A DNA stretch of 64,000 bases from Sulfitobacter noctilucicola (GCF_000622385.1 NZ_JASD01000008.1:372001-436000), one strand, 5' to 3'; positions 25,844-36,104 are shown, counted from the stretch's first letter. Notes: generated by a model from the letters alone, not told the origin. Program-made: numbers and translations.

Positions 25844-27019
25844 TTATTCAGTGATCTTGGAAACCACGCCCGCGCCAACGGTGCGGCCGCCTTCGCGGAT
25901 CGCGAAACGCAGGCCCTGCTCCATCGCGATCGGCGCAATCAGCTCGACGTCGAACTTCAGGTTGTCGCCAGGCATAACCATTTCAGTGCCTTCTGGCAGC
26001 TGAACAGTACCGGTGACGTCTGTTGTCCGGAAGTAGAACTGTGGACGGTAGTTCGCAAAGAACGGCGTGTGACGGCCACCCTCTTCCTTGGTCAGGATAT
26101 AGGCTTCGGCTTCGAACTTTGTGTGCGGGTTCACGGAACCGGGCTTACAAAGAACCTGGCCACGCTCAACACCTTCACGGTCCACACCACGCAGCAATGC
26201 GCCGATGTTGTCGCCCGCTTCACCACGGTCCAGCAGCTTGCGGAACATTTCAACGCCTGTGCAGGTCGTCTTCTTGGTGTCGCGGATACCAACGATCTCG
26301 ATTTCGTCGCCAACGTTGATCACGCCACGCTCGACACGGCCTGTCACAACTGTACCACGACCGGAGATCGAGAATACGTCTTCCACAGGCATCAGGAACG
26401 GCTGGTCAACCGCACGTGCAGGTGTCGGGATGTATTCGTCAACAGCTGCCATCAGCTTTTTGATGGAGTCTTCGCCGATCTCGTTGTCACGGCCTTCCAT
26501 GGCTGCCAGAGCGGAACCAGGAATGACAGGGATGTCGTCGCCAGGGTACTCGTAAGAGGACAGAAGCTCGCGGATTTCCATTTCCACCAGTTCCAGCAGC
26601 TCTTCGTCGTCAACCTGATCCACTTTGTTCATGTAAACAACCATGTACGGGATGCCAACCTGACGGCCGAGCAGGATGTGCTCGCGTGTCTGTGGCATCG
26701 GGCCGTCGGCCGCGTTCACAACCAGGATCGCGCCGTCCATCTGCGCGGCACCGGTGATCATGTTCTTAACATAGTCCGCGTGACCCGGGCAGTCGACGTG
26801 CGCGTAGTGGCGTGTCTCTGTCTCGTACTCAACGTGCGCTGTGGAGATCGTGATACCGCGTGCTTTTTCTTCGGGCGCGCCGTCGATCTGGTCGTACGCT
26901 TTGAAGTCACCGAAGTACTTGGTGATCGCTGCTGTCAGTGTCGTCTTGCCGTGGTCAACGTGGCCGATTGTGCCGATGTTCACGTGCGGCTTATTACGTT
27001 CAAACTTTTCCTTTGCCAT
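25844..27019 (-). CDS. tuf: Elongation factor Tu
   Basis: 391 residues. GTP-binding motifs GHVDHGKT (19-26), DCPGHADY and NKVD are intact, with domains 2 and 3 following. Delivers aminoacyl-tRNA to the ribosome. The strongly biased codon use leaves long open frames on the opposite strand. In most alphaproteobacteria tuf follows fusA and precedes rpsJ directly; here its upstream neighbour is a lipoprotein gene and about 2.4 kb of accessory genes lie between tuf and rpsJ. It may be one of two tuf copies. Confidence 0.98.
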   Translation of the reverse strand: MAKEKFERNKPHVNIGTIGHVDHGKTTLTAAITKYFGDFKAYDQIDGAPEEKARGITISTAHVEYETETRHYAHVDCPGHADYVKNMITGAAQMDGAILVVNAADGPMPQTREHILLGRQVGIPYMVVYMNKVDQVDDEELLELVEMEIRELLSSYEYPGDDIPVIPGSALAAMEGRDNEIGEDSIKKLMAAVDEYIPTPARAVDQPFLMPVEDVFSISGRGTVVTGRVERGVINVGDEIEIVGIRDTKKTTCTGVEMFRKLLDRGEAGDNIGALLRGVDREGVERGQVLCKPGSVNPHTKFEAEAYILTKEEGGRHTPFFANYRPQFYFRTTDVTGTVQLPEGTEMVMPGDNLKFDVELIAPIAMEQGLRFAIREGGRTVGAGVVSKITE

Positions 27020-27138
27020 GGTAGTAGCGCCCTTTTTGACTGAGGGGCCACAATCGGCCCGATCCTTATATGGCGGGCGATGTATTGGACTGCGGGATGA
27101 AAATCAAGCGCGAGTTGATGTATCGCGCGAAAGGATGA

Positions 27139-27705
27139 CTATTCCGCAGCCACGGCAGCGTCAGCTGTGCCATCGAACCAGCCATTTTCCTTATTTTGCT
27201 GCACCAGATAGTTCTCAAGCTGCTTGGCAGCATTCTGCGCGAGGTTCTTAAGCTGCTCTTCGGCGGACTTGGTATATCCCGATCCGACAACAGGCCCCTG
27301 ATCCAGCGATTCCAGCACCGTGATCTGATGCGGCTTGGGGGTGAGCTTTTTGTTTTTGGCGTCATCCCAGACCGTTACGTTGATGATCAGGATGGATTTG
27401 GGCGAAAATACCAGCGGAATACCGGGCTGCGCCAGCACATAACCTTCGATGCTCATCCCGAAGTGATAGTCGCGTGTACCGGAATAGCGACCAAACCGTT
27501 CTTCTGTGGCATCTGTCAGCGCTTTGACCAGCACCTCTTCGCTGACTTCGCGGCTGAGCGGGCCTTTGACGGCTTTGGGAGCAACCGCGATGTTATGGAC
27601 CAGATTGAAATCGCCCAACGGCACCGGCGCATCGGCCAGATCGCGGGCACCGTTGCAGGCAGTAAGCACAAGAAGACCGATCAAAATCAAACTCTGGCGT
27701 AGCAC
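27139..27705 (-). CDS. Conserved hypothetical lipoprotein
   Basis: 188 residues. The N-terminus is a lipoprotein signal (LILIGLLVLTAC) with the lipobox Cys near residue 17, so the protein should be anchored to a membrane from the periplasmic side. I do not recognise the rest: a mixed domain with DFNLVHNIAVAP, FGRYSGTRDYHFGMSIEGYVLA and a helical C-terminus. The start is the GTG at 27705, preceded by AAAGGA; a longer frame upstream has no ribosome binding site. It follows the M48 protease gene by about 100 bp, possibly one envelope-related unit. Confidence 0.78.
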   Translation of the reverse strand: MLRQSLILIGLLVLTACNGARDLADAPVPLGDFNLVHNIAVAPKAVKGPLSREVSEEVLVKALTDATEERFGRYSGTRDYHFGMSIEGYVLAQPGIPLVFSPKSILIINVTVWDDAKNKKLTPKPHQITVLESLDQGPVVGSGYTKSAEEQLKNLAQNAAKQLENYLVQQNKENGWFDGTADAAVAAE

Positions 27706-27804
27706 ATTCAATCCTTTATTCGTCCCGGCACAACTTGCGCGATACCCCAGTAACGGCAAATGTGCAATCTACGCAGCAGGCCGGGCTTGGCAGGTGGCTA
27801 CCCT

Positions 27805-28911
27805 TCACTGGGCCGTCTTTTCACAGATTCTCTGTAAGGCCTGCCAGTCGCTATCACTCATCGATGGCGTATATCCGGCATCTTCCTGCACGACCGCCTG
27901 CGCCGCCGTAATGCGCTCCCCCAACGACGGGTGGCTGAGGAAATGCGCTACAACGCCATCGCTGTCGCCGTATTTCTTGCGCATATTCGCAAACATATCG
28001 CCCAGCGCGCCGGGGTTTACCCCTGCCTTGGCCAGCACGTCGTGCGCAAAAGCATCAGCGCCTGTTTCAGCCGCTTGAGAGTACTGGGCAGAAATTAGCC
28101 GTTCGGTCAGGAACAACACTGCCGCACCACCGGCAAAATCGCCAAACAAAAGTCCCAGAACGCCGATGGAGCCCGCCGAGCGCAGCGCATGGCGTGTCGG
28201 GTCACTGCTGACCACGTGCCCGATCTCGTGGGCGAGCACCGCGGCTACCTCGTCAGGGCCTTCAGCGGCTTCAATAAGCCCGCGGAACAGCACAACGAAG
28301 CCGCCGGGCAGCGCAAATGCATTGACCATCTCGTGGTCCAGAACGGACACGGTGACCTGATCGCCAAAGTCGACATCGGTGCCCAGACGTATGACCAACC
28401 GCTTCAGAGCGGCGGCACCTTCGTCAGCCTCGCACACGGCGAGCGGGTTCAGACCCGTCTCATCCAACGCATTTCTGATTTGGCCAAAGGTCGCCTCGCC
28501 CAGCGCGCGCTCGCCCTCTGGCGGGATGAACCCTGCAAGATTGTCTGCAAGCAACGGCACCAGCACGAAAATCTGCAATCCAACAGCAGCCACAGCCGCG
28601 ACCGCCCAGGCGATCAACCGCCCACGCCCTTTGGGTGGTGCCGGTTTCGAAAGATTGGGCAGATGCGCCAACAGGCTCTGATCCGTGGCGAAAAGTCGGG
28701 CGACCGGATCAGTTGTGCGGCGCAGGACATAGCCGTTCTTTCCCGCCATATCCGGGAGTTTGCGGACCTCTTCGACCGGCCATCGCAATGTCTCTCCGTG
28801 GTCAAGCCCGATCTGCAGCATGCCGGCGGCGATATGCAGCGACACTTCTTCCGGTTCCGGGCTGTCACCATCGAAATAGGCGGCACCGAAGCCGTCAAAC
28901 CCGATACTCAT
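27805..28911 (-). CDS. Membrane-anchored M48-family zinc metalloprotease
   Basis: 368 residues. An N-terminal soluble part (1-95) with PH-like character precedes a single membrane segment (about 99-121) and the peptidase domain with HEIGH (228-232) and the third zinc ligand Glu282 in AAETGADAFAHD. Related to HtpX/Oma1/BepA-type peptidases; the catalytic domain probably faces the periplasm, but topology is inferred. The start overlaps the DUF898 gene as ATGA, so the two are made together. Confidence 0.85.
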   Translation of the reverse strand: MSIGFDGFGAAYFDGDSPEPEEVSLHIAAGMLQIGLDHGETLRWPVEEVRKLPDMAGKNGYVLRRTTDPVARLFATDQSLLAHLPNLSKPAPPKGRGRLIAWAVAAVAAVGLQIFVLVPLLADNLAGFIPPEGERALGEATFGQIRNALDETGLNPLAVCEADEGAAALKRLVIRLGTDVDFGDQVTVSVLDHEMVNAFALPGGFVVLFRGLIEAAEGPDEVAAVLAHEIGHVVSSDPTRHALRSAGSIGVLGLLFGDFAGGAAVLFLTERLISAQYSQAAETGADAFAHDVLAKAGVNPGALGDMFANMRKKYGDSDGVVAHFLSHPSLGERITAAQAVVQEDAGYTPSMSDSDWQALQRICEKTAQ

Positions 28912-30260
28912 ATCGCAGCCCCCAAATCGAGCGCTTCGGCAAAGCCCTCTGCTTCGGCGAATTCATCCCGCGTGCGTTGGCTAATCAGCGGCAGACCTGC
29001 GATTAACGGCAGACTGGTTGTTCGCGCCATATGACGCATCAGCGGAAATGTAACGAAAGTATTATAAAGCACGCCCCACATCAGGAAGAATGTCAGATAC
29101 AGGATCGCCAGCAAAACAAACGAAAGCCAGCTTGGCATGTCCTGCAATACGTCCATACCAAGATAATTGTTCGATGCCAGACTGTCAGGTCCAGCGAACA
29201 TCAATATCGCCAGCAGAACAAGGGCCAGCACCCCCAACACCAGCATGGTATAGGCGATGAAATTACCGAGCACATAGATGAAGGTCACGCGCGCACCACT
29301 TAGCGCGGAAGCGAACTGTATGCCCGGACCGATTTTGTGATTAGCCATGATCCGCTTGGACACCCAACGGTAGTAGATCGCGCCGAAAACCATGCCTGAC
29401 AACGCAAGCGGGAACAGTAATAAACGCTCGGGATCGTGCCATGCCGTCGCAAGACTGCCTCCTTCGAAAAGATCCTCAATCGCCGGAAAGATCAGGCTGC
29501 TATCGCTCAGATCGGCAAGTACCGGATCCCACCAGAACGTCCAGAGCGCAGCACCTGCAAGTAAAAGCAGGCTCAGGACAAGCGGAATAGTGGCGCGGTA
29601 CAGCATCTGCCAGTTTCCACCCTGCAAAAGCCGTGCGGAGCCGTAGAACGTCCGATCCGTTTTGTATTTCTCCAGCAAAAACGTCATGCGCGGCCAGAGA
29701 ATGCCAAGCGTCACAATCGTCACGAACCAGTACCAAAGCGCCCGCAGTGCATAGCCCCACGCGCCTTTCTCAAGACCAAAGCGCACGCCACGCCAACGGG
29801 TGCGGGCCAGCACGTACCGCCTCGCGCGGTAGCGGGCATAAAACCAAATGGGAATGACCCCCGCGAAACTGAGCACATAGCCCAGAACGGAAGAATTGAA
29901 GACAGAGAAGCTGACGAACATTAGCAACAGGTTCACGATGCCGATGTAGAAGGTCAGGATGACCACCGCGATAAAAAAGCCCAGAAGCTTTTCCAACGGA
30001 TCACCCACATATTCCAACGGATGTCCGCCGGGCCGCATGGCGGACCAATACCACCGCCGCAGGCGGGTTTTCATCCAGAAGCGGTAAAAGCCAAGTGTTA
30101 AGATTGTGAAGAATCCGGTCTTGAGCGCGAGCCAGAAGAGAGCTCCGCGTTTTCCGGTAAATGTAACGCTGATCCCGTTTTCCGGCTCCGTCCCCATGGG
30201 GACATCCAGCGGATGGGGAACAGTTCGCCATGGGCCGTTAAGATTTGTCGTCTCGGTCAT
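28908..30260 (-). CDS. DUF898 (YjgN-type) multi-pass inner-membrane protein
   Basis: 450 residues with about eight to ten hydrophobic segments. The family repeats are visible: FTGKRGALFWLALKTGFFTILTLGFYRFWMKTRLRRWYWSA and the later GVRFGLEKGAWGYALRALWYWFVTIVTLGILWPR, with the characteristic G-FYRFW / G-LWPR turns. Molecular function is unknown for the family. Its ATGA overlap with the M48 protease gene suggests a joint membrane-quality or envelope role, as a hypothesis. Upstream lies parC, 15 bp away. Confidence 0.82.
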   Translation of the reverse strand: MTETTNLNGPWRTVPHPLDVPMGTEPENGISVTFTGKRGALFWLALKTGFFTILTLGFYRFWMKTRLRRWYWSAMRPGGHPLEYVGDPLEKLLGFFIAVVILTFYIGIVNLLLMFVSFSVFNSSVLGYVLSFAGVIPIWFYARYRARRYVLARTRWRGVRFGLEKGAWGYALRALWYWFVTIVTLGILWPRMTFLLEKYKTDRTFYGSARLLQGGNWQMLYRATIPLVLSLLLLAGAALWTFWWDPVLADLSDSSLIFPAIEDLFEGGSLATAWHDPERLLLFPLALSGMVFGAIYYRWVSKRIMANHKIGPGIQFASALSGARVTFIYVLGNFIAYTMLVLGVLALVLLAILMFAGPDSLASNNYLGMDVLQDMPSWLSFVLLAILYLTFFLMWGVLYNTFVTFPLMRHMARTTSLPLIAGLPLISQRTRDEFAEAEGFAEALDLGAAI

Positions 30261-30275
30261 GACCCTATCACGGCA

Positions 30276-32579
30276 TCAGGTGAAAGAATTGTCACGGGGA
30301 AAACCGCGCGGTGCCATTCTGCCGGCCCCGGCCCGCTTGCCCGTCCATTCGGCCAACTCTGTCTCTGTACGGGTGCGTCCCGCCGGATCAAGCCACGACA
30401 GCCCTTCGTCACGCAGGAAGGTTGTGGCGTCAGACAACCCGCCGTCTTTGTATTTTTGCAGACGCACGCCTTTGCCCTTCGACATCTCTGGCAGTTCGTC
30501 GAGCGCGAACACCAGCACTTTGCGATTCTCGCCCACCGTTGCCACGCTATCGCCAGCGACCGGTTTGCACACCAGCGCCCGGGTGTCGCCGCGTACGTTC
30601 AACACCTGCTTGCCGCTTTTCGTCTGGGCCACGACTTCGGCCTCGGGCACGACGAATCCGTCCCCCGCGCTGGAGGCGACCAATAGCTTGCGATCAGGTT
30701 GGTGGATAAACAGCGCGACGATCTGTGCCTCGTTCGGCAAATCGACCATGAGGCGAAGCGGCTCCCCCATGCCCCGCCCACCGGGCAGGTTAGACGCCGA
30801 AAGCGTATAGAAGCGCCCGTTCGAGCCAAAGACCAGCAAGCGGTCCGTGGTCTCTGCGTGGAAGATATGCGCGGGCCCGTCGCCGTCTTTGAATTTCAGC
30901 TCACGCGCCAGATCGATGTGACCTGTCATCGCCCTGATCCAGCCCATTTGCGAACAAACAACCGTGATCGGCTCGCGGTCGATCATCGCCTCAAGCGGCA
31001 CATCCTCGATTTCGCCGGCTTCGGCAAAGGTGCTACGCCGTGCGCCCCCTTCGTAGTCTTTGCCAAACTGCTTCTTCGTCGCCCGCAGCTGGTCTGTAAT
31101 CGCATCCCACTGGAGGCTTTCGCTTTCCAGCAAATCCTCAAGGCCCGCGCGCTCTTCCATCAGCGCAGATTGCTCGCGCAGCAGTTCAAGCTCTTCCAGT
31201 CGCCGCAGGGACCGCAGGCGCATGTTCAAAATGGCATCGACCTGAACGTCCGACAGCTCACCATCGCCCGGTGGCGGGGTGACATAATCCGCTTCGTCCA
31301 TCGCGCGGACATGGGTCTTGCCCCAGTCTTCGCGCATCAGGGCGGCCTTGGGATCATCGTCATAACGGATAATATCGATCACACGGTCGAGGTTGAGAAA
31401 CGCAATAATGAAACCTTCGAGCACCTCAAGACGGTGATCGATCTTTTCCATCCGGTGTGCCGAACGCCGCTGCAAGACTTCGCGCCTGAAATCAAGGAAG
31501 GCACGCAGCACTTCCTTCATCGAGCAGACCTTGGGTGTCACACCGTCGATCAACACATTCATGTTCAGCGAAAAGCGAACTTCGAGATCGGAGTGCCGGT
31601 ACATCATGCCCATAAGCACTTCGGGATCGACGTTCTTGGACCGCGGCTCAAGCACCATGCGGATGTCTTCGGCTGATTCGTCGCGGACATCAGCGAGAAT
31701 CGGTATCTTCTTGGTCTGGATCGCCTCGGCGATCTTTTCGATCAACTTGCCCTTTTGCACCTGATAGGGAATCTCGGTGATGACGATTTGCCATTGGCCA
31801 CGCCCCAAGTCCTCAACTTCCCAACGGCAACGCAGGCGGAACCCGCCCTTACCGGTGCGATAAGCGGTGGCGATGTTCTCTGGCGGCTCCACAATGATGC
31901 CGCCGGTGGGGAAATCAGGCCCCGGCACGAAGTTCAGCAGAGTGTCATCCCGGCAATCCGGCACCTTGATCATATGGATACAGGCGTCGCAAAGTTCCGC
32001 AATGTTGTGCGGCGGAATGTTCGTCGCCATCCCCACCGCAATACCGCTTGATCCATTGGCGAGCAGATTGGGGAACTGAGCGGGCAAAACCGCAGGTTCG
32101 GTCAGCGTGCCGTCATAGTTCTCGCGGAAATCGACAGCGTTTTCTGTCAGACCTTCCAGCATCGCCTCGGCGACTGCCGTCATCCGTGCTTCGGTATAGC
32201 GCGAGGCGGCAGGGTTATCGCCGTCGATGTTGCCAAAGTTGCCCTGCCCGTCGACCAACGGGTAGCGCACGTTGAAATCCTGCGCGAGCCGCGCCATCGC
32301 ATCATAGATCGCGGCGTCCCCGTGCGGGTGATAGTTGCCCATCACGTCGCCGGAAATCTTTGCCGACTTTCTGAAACCGCCGTTCGACGCCAGTCTCAAT
32401 TCGCGCATCGCATACAAGATGCGGCGGTGCACAGGCTTTAGCCCGTCGCGGGCATCCGGCAAGGCGCGGTGCATGATTGTGGACAACGCATAGGTCAAAT
32501 ACCGCTCGCCCAACGCAAGGCGCAGCGGTTCGGAGACATTGCGTGGATCAGCCTCGGGAGGATCGGTCAAATCTGACAT
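30276..32579 (-). CDS. parC: DNA topoisomerase IV subunit A
   Basis: 767 residues. The winged-helix catalytic domain has [13 protein letters not shown], the [13 protein letters not shown] motif and the active-site Tyr128 in [10 protein letters not shown]; the C-terminal part carries a degenerate beta-propeller shorter than in GyrA and lacks the GyrA box, so ParC rather than GyrA. Decatenates daughter chromosomes with ParE, which is not in the window. Start at 32579 ([10 protein letters not shown]) fits the family. Confidence 0.93.
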   Translation of the reverse strand: MSDLTDPPEADPRNVSEPLRLALGERYLTYALSTIMHRALPDARDGLKPVHRRILYAMRELRLASNGGFRKSAKISGDVMGNYHPHGDAAIYDAMARLAQDFNVRYPLVDGQGNFGNIDGDNPAASRYTEARMTAVAEAMLEGLTENAVDFRENYDGTLTEPAVLPAQFPNLLANGSSGIAVGMATNIPPHNIAELCDACIHMIKVPDCRDDTLLNFVPGPDFPTGGIIVEPPENIATAYRTGKGGFRLRCRWEVEDLGRGQWQIVITEIPYQVQKGKLIEKIAEAIQTKKIPILADVRDESAEDIRMVLEPRSKNVDPEVLMGMMYRHSDLEVRFSLNMNVLIDGVTPKVCSMKEVLRAFLDFRREVLQRRSAHRMEKIDHRLEVLEGFIIAFLNLDRVIDIIRYDDDPKAALMREDWGKTHVRAMDEADYVTPPPGDGELSDVQVDAILNMRLRSLRRLEELELLREQSALMEERAGLEDLLESESLQWDAITDQLRATKKQFGKDYEGGARRSTFAEAGEIEDVPLEAMIDREPITVVCSQMGWIRAMTGHIDLARELKFKDGDGPAHIFHAETTDRLLVFGSNGRFYTLSASNLPGGRGMGEPLRLMVDLPNEAQIVALFIHQPDRKLLVASSAGDGFVVPEAEVVAQTKSGKQVLNVRGDTRALVCKPVAGDSVATVGENRKVLVFALDELPEMSKGKGVRLQKYKDGGLSDATTFLRDEGLSWLDPAGRTRTETELAEWTGKRAGAGRMAPRGFPRDNSFT

Positions 32580-32774
32580 GACGTGTTTTCTATCCGCGCC
32601 ATTCGACAGCAGCAAGCGGTAGGTTGAATGCAACTGCACGTATTGCGGCATGAAGGACACGCGGGGACCATAAATCCGGTTTTCCCCTCAAAGTTAAGCA
32701 AAGATTACCGTAGTGCATCACAGAGCGCAGGTTTTGTGCTAGACTTCCGATTAGTAGATTTACGGGGCGATGTG

Positions 32775-33371
32775 ATGGTACGTTTTATTATGCTTTCTTT
32801 CGGCTTTATGGGCTGGGCGTTTTATGAAATGAGCGGCGGCAATGAATTTGACGCGACCGCCGTCCGGACTGCACGGCTTGAAGCCGAAGCCGCAGAGAAA
32901 GCCGCTAAAGCTCCCCCGACTGCCGCTGTTGTCGCGCAAGCTGACAAAGCATTTATCGACACTGATCCTCCGCTTGCGCCGGCACCAGCCGAAGTAACCC
33001 GCGTTTCGCTGAACCTCACATCACTTGAGACTACGCCGCAGCAGAAGACAGTGACCGTTCCGAAGAACGTTGGAAACGTGACATCGTCCGCTGACACACC
33101 AGCGATCATCCCCAGCCTGATTGATCCGAACGACGGCGTGACAACAACTGCCGCCGCGAACGGGGCGGGCCTGAACGATATCCGGACCGTATCCGGCAAC
33201 CGCGTGAATGTTCGTGGCGGGCCCGGCACGGATTTCGGCATCGTCAGCCGCCTTGTACGGGGCGACGAGGTTAAAATCGTGCAGGATGACGGCAACGGCT
33301 GGGTACGTTTTGAAACCCTTGACGGGGACACCGGCGGCTGGATGGCAGACTTCCTGCTGACCAACGGATAA
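32775..33371 (+). CDS. SH3-domain (SH3b) envelope protein
   Basis: 198 residues. A hydrophobic N-terminus (VRFIMLSFGFMGWAFYE) acts as signal or anchor, followed by an Ala/Pro/Thr-rich linker to about 135 and a bacterial SH3 domain (about 137-196: NVRGGPGTDFGIVSRLVRGDEVKIV and GWMADFLL). Such domains usually bind peptidoglycan or other proteins in the periplasm. The ATG at 32775 is preceded by ACGGGGCGA. Divergent from parC and followed by a hairpin that overlaps the next gene's leader. Confidence 0.8.
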   Translation: MVRFIMLSFGFMGWAFYEMSGGNEFDATAVRTARLEAEAAEKAAKAPPTAAVVAQADKAFIDTDPPLAPAPAEVTRVSLNLTSLETTPQQKTVTVPKNVGNVTSSADTPAIIPSLIDPNDGVTTTAAANGAGLNDIRTVSGNRVNVRGGPGTDFGIVSRLVRGDEVKIVQDDGNGWVRFETLDGDTGGWMADFLLTNG

Positions 33372-33417
33372 TCCCAAGCCGCTCAGGCGGTTGCAAATAT
33401 ATGCAGTGCACGCGATG

Positions 33418-33444
33418 AAAGGCCTCCCTTGACCGGAGGCCTTT
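33418..33444 (+). terminator. Terminator-like hairpin that includes the SD of the SDR gene
   Basis: AAAGGCCTCC / GGAGGCCTTT, a 10-bp perfect stem with a 7-base loop, immediately followed by CTCATG. The right arm contains GGAGG, 5-9 bases before the ATG of the SDR gene, so the hairpin may both end the SH3 gene transcript and hide the ribosome binding site of the next gene. Confidence 0.65.
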
Positions 33445-33447
33445 CTC

Positions 33448-34287
33448 ATGTCCAACACACCCGCGCAAAAATCCATCCTGATCACAGGCTGTTCCAGCGG
33501 GATCGGATATGCCGCCGCGCATGGCATGCGCGCAGAAGGCTGGCGGGTTTTTGCGGCATGCCGAAAAGCAGAGGATTGCGCGAGACTTGAGGCCGAAGGA
33601 TTCAACGCGCCGCAACTCGACTACGCGGACGAGCAGAGCATCAAGGCGGCCCTGGCGGAAGTTTTGGCCGAAACCGGCGGCACGCTCGATGCACTTTTCA
33701 ACAACGGGGCTTTTGCCCTGCCCGGCGCAGTTGAGGATTTACCGACGGACGCATTGCGCAGCATTTTCGAGGTGAACTTTTTCGGCTGGCACACACTGAC
33801 ACGGGCTGTTTTGCCGGTCATGCGCGCACAGGGGCACGGTCGGATTGTTCAGTGTTCATCAGTGTTGGGTCTGGTCACTCTGCCCTGGCGCGGGGCGTAT
33901 ATCGCGTCAAAGTTTGCGCTTGAAGGGCTGACCGATACGCTCAGGATTGAAATGCGCGACACCGGCATTTCGATCAGCCTGATTGAACCGGGGCCTGTCA
34001 CCTCGAAGATCAGGGCAAATTCGATTCCGCATTTTGAGCATTGGGTGGACTGGGAAAACTCTGCCCGCGCTGCCCAGTACCGCGACAAATTGTTGAAACG
34101 TCTTTATGCGTCCAGCGGTCCGGACCGGTTTGAACTGCCGCCCGAAGCAGTGGTTGCAAAGCTGTTGCATGCTGTCACGCACCCGCGCCCGAAACCGCGG
34201 TATTACGTCACAACCCCGACCTATATTTCAGGAATACTGCGCCGTATCCTACCGACGCGGGCGCTTGATTGGGTGGTGAGCCGCTGA
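33448..34287 (+). CDS. Short-chain dehydrogenase/reductase (SDR)
   Basis: 279 residues. NAD(P) motif TGCSSGIG (13-20), NNGA (85-88), catalytic Ser near 138, Tyr151 and Lys155 (YIASK). A C-terminal extension of about 60 residues is as seen in classical SDRs acting on steroids, retinoids or acyl chains, but substrate is not predictable. Start and ribosome binding site lie in a hairpin with the end of the preceding gene. Confidence 0.88.
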   Translation: MSNTPAQKSILITGCSSGIGYAAAHGMRAEGWRVFAACRKAEDCARLEAEGFNAPQLDYADEQSIKAALAEVLAETGGTLDALFNNGAFALPGAVEDLPTDALRSIFEVNFFGWHTLTRAVLPVMRAQGHGRIVQCSSVLGLVTLPWRGAYIASKFALEGLTDTLRIEMRDTGISISLIEPGPVTSKIRANSIPHFEHWVDWENSARAAQYRDKLLKRLYASSGPDRFELPPEAVVAKLLHAVTHPRPKPRYYVTTPTYISGILRRILPTRALDWVVSR

Positions 34288-34346
34288 TAGCCCTTGCGGA
34301 TAAGGCCATCCCCGCTACATCTCAGCGTCAATGACAAGGAATCCTT

Positions 34347-34553
34347 ATGTTTGACGATCCGCTATTCATCATCGTTCTGATCGCTGTGCTGGCCGTTGCC
34401 GTTATCCTGATGTTGGGAATGGGCGGATTTGCCAGTGGCGGTGCCTTCAACAAGAAACATTCCAACAGACTAATGCGATACCGCATCGTTGCGCAGTTTG
34501 TGGCGGTCCTGCTCATCCTGCTGTTTGTCTGGCTTCGCGGAGGAGCAAACTGA
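34347..34553 (+). CDS. Twin-transmembrane small protein, HIG1-like
   Basis: 68 residues with two hydrophobic helices (about 6-30 and 46-63) joined by the basic loop FNKKHSNRLMRYR. This matches the HIG1/hypoxia-induced twin-TM family, some of whose members modulate cytochrome c oxidase assembly. The stop overlaps the start of the adenosyltransferase gene by one base (TGATG), an arrangement I know as common in Rhodobacterales. Function here is inference. Confidence 0.8.
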   Translation: MFDDPLFIIVLIAVLAVAVILMLGMGGFASGGAFNKKHSNRLMRYRIVAQFVAVLLILLFVWLRGGAN

Positions 34554-35125
34554 TGGTCGTACTCAACAAGATTTACACACGCACCGGTGATGCCGGGACT
34601 ACGGCGCTGGGCAACGGGTCCCGTGTGGCGAAATACGATGCGCGGGTCGAGGCATATGGCACCGTTGACGAGTTGAACTGCTTTGTCGGGATCGCGCGGC
34701 TTGAAGCGGAAGGCGAAACCGATGCAGCCCTTTCCCGTATACAGAACGATCTGTTTGATCTGGGCGCGGATCTATGCCGCCCCGATATGGCCGCTGACAA
34801 AGATGCCGAGTACCCGCCCCTTCGGATGGCCGCCGCACAGGTGGACAGGCTGGAAGCCGAGATTGACGTGATGAACGCAGCGCTTGAGCCGTTGCGCAGT
34901 TTCATCTTGCCCGGTGGCACCAAACTGGCGGCACAGCTGCACGTCTGCCGCACAGTCGCCCGCCGCGCCGAACGTCTGGCGGTGTTGCTTGCCGGCGAAG
35001 AAGATGTGAACGAAGCGGCGGTGAAATACCTGAACCGTTTAAGTGACTGGTTTTTTGTTGCCGCGCGCGTTTCGAACAACGGCGGTAAGGATGATGTGTT
35101 GTGGGTGCCAGGCGCTAACCGTTGA
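34553..35125 (+). CDS. pduO: PduO-type cob(I)alamin adenosyltransferase
   Basis: 190 residues. IYTRTGDAGTTALGNGSRV (N-terminal ATP-binding motif), GTVDELN and the C-terminal VKYLNRLSDWFFVAARVSN are PduO signatures. It transfers the adenosyl group of ATP to cob(I)alamin to make coenzyme B12, needed for example by the mutases of the ethylmalonyl-CoA pathway, one of whose enzymes (mcd) is in this window. Coupled to the upstream twin-TM gene. Confidence 0.9.
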   Translation: MVVLNKIYTRTGDAGTTALGNGSRVAKYDARVEAYGTVDELNCFVGIARLEAEGETDAALSRIQNDLFDLGADLCRPDMAADKDAEYPPLRMAAAQVDRLEAEIDVMNAALEPLRSFILPGGTKLAAQLHVCRTVARRAERLAVLLAGEEDVNEAAVKYLNRLSDWFFVAARVSNNGGKDDVLWVPGANR

Positions 35126-35345
35126 ACGTTCAGCCGTAAAATCAACAGCTTTGGGAGCCCAGAATAAAGAAACCCGAAGCTTACGTTGCTGGATGGGGGC
35201 GCTAACACCACGGAAACGCGGCGTCCTTAGTGCCGTAAATGACGATTTTGACCTGTTTCGCACGGCGGCCTTTCGATAAACCGACCGCAGAGACATGAAC
35301 GGACTGACCTTAGCGGGTGAGTCGCAACCAAGGAGAGAGACGCTC

Positions 35346-36104
35346 ATGAAGGTGCTTGTACCTGTCAAACGCGTGATCGACTATAACGTGAAAGTACGCG
35401 TCAAAGCGGACGGATCGGGAGTTGATCTTGCCAACGTAAAAATGTCGATGAACCCGTTTGACGAAATTTCCGTCGAACAGGCGATCCGTCTGAAAGAAGC
35501 CGGTCAGGCGGACGAAATTGTCGTCGTCTCCATCGGCGTCAAGCAGGCGCAAGAGACATTGCGCACAGCCCTTGCGATGGGTGCAGACCGCGCCATTCTG
35601 GTTGTCGCATCAGACGATGTGCACAATGATATCGAGCCGCTGACCGTTGCGAAAATCCTGAAAGGGATTGTAGACGAAGAACAGCCCGGTCTGGTTCTGA
35701 CCGGCAAGCAGGCCATCGACAACGACATGAACGCCACCGGTCAGATGCTGTCAGCGCTGATGGGTTGGTCACAGGCGACATTCGCATCCGAAGTTGCGAT
35801 CGAAGGCGACAAAGCCAAAGTCACACGCGAAGTCGACGGTGGTTTGCAGACCATCGAAGTCAGCATGCCAACGGTCATCACTGTTGACCTGCGCCTGAAC
35901 GAACCACGCTATGCGTCCCTGCCCAACATCATGAAGGCCAAGAAAAAGCCTTTGGATGAAAAGACACCGGCAGATTACGGCGTTGAAGTCGCTAACCGTC
36001 TCGAAATCGTGAAAACGGTTGAGCCTGCAGAGCGTGCAGCGGGCATCAAAGTCGCATCGGTTGATGAACTGGTCGAGAAACTCAAAGAAGCGGGGGCTGT
36101 GTAA
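35346..36104 (+). CDS. etfB: Electron transfer flavoprotein beta subunit
   Basis: 252 residues. [19 protein letters not shown] and the signature [24 protein letters not shown] are those of EtfB, which binds AMP and partners EtfA. It takes electrons from acyl-CoA dehydrogenases to ETF-ubiquinone oxidoreductase. The ATG at 35346 follows GGAGAGA. Adjacent to etfA with no spacing. A plausible client, methylsuccinyl-CoA dehydrogenase, is encoded further along. Confidence 0.96.
   Translation: MKVLVPVKRVIDYNVKVRVKADGSGVDLANVKMSMNPFDEISVEQAIRLKEAGQADEIVVVSIGVKQAQETLRTALAMGADRAILVVASDDVHNDIEPLTVAKILKGIVDEEQPGLVLTGKQAIDNDMNATGQMLSALMGWSQATFASEVAIEGDKAKVTREVDGGLQTIEVSMPTVITVDLRLNEPRYASLPNIMKAKKKPLDEKTPADYGVEVANRLEIVKTVEPAERAAGIKVASVDELVEKLKEAGAV

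Noticed and set aside
25832..27043. A 403-codon open frame on the plus strand across tuf
   Set aside because: It is the antisense of elongation factor Tu; its Cys/His-rich product has no ribosome binding site or family match and arises from the strong codon bias of tuf.
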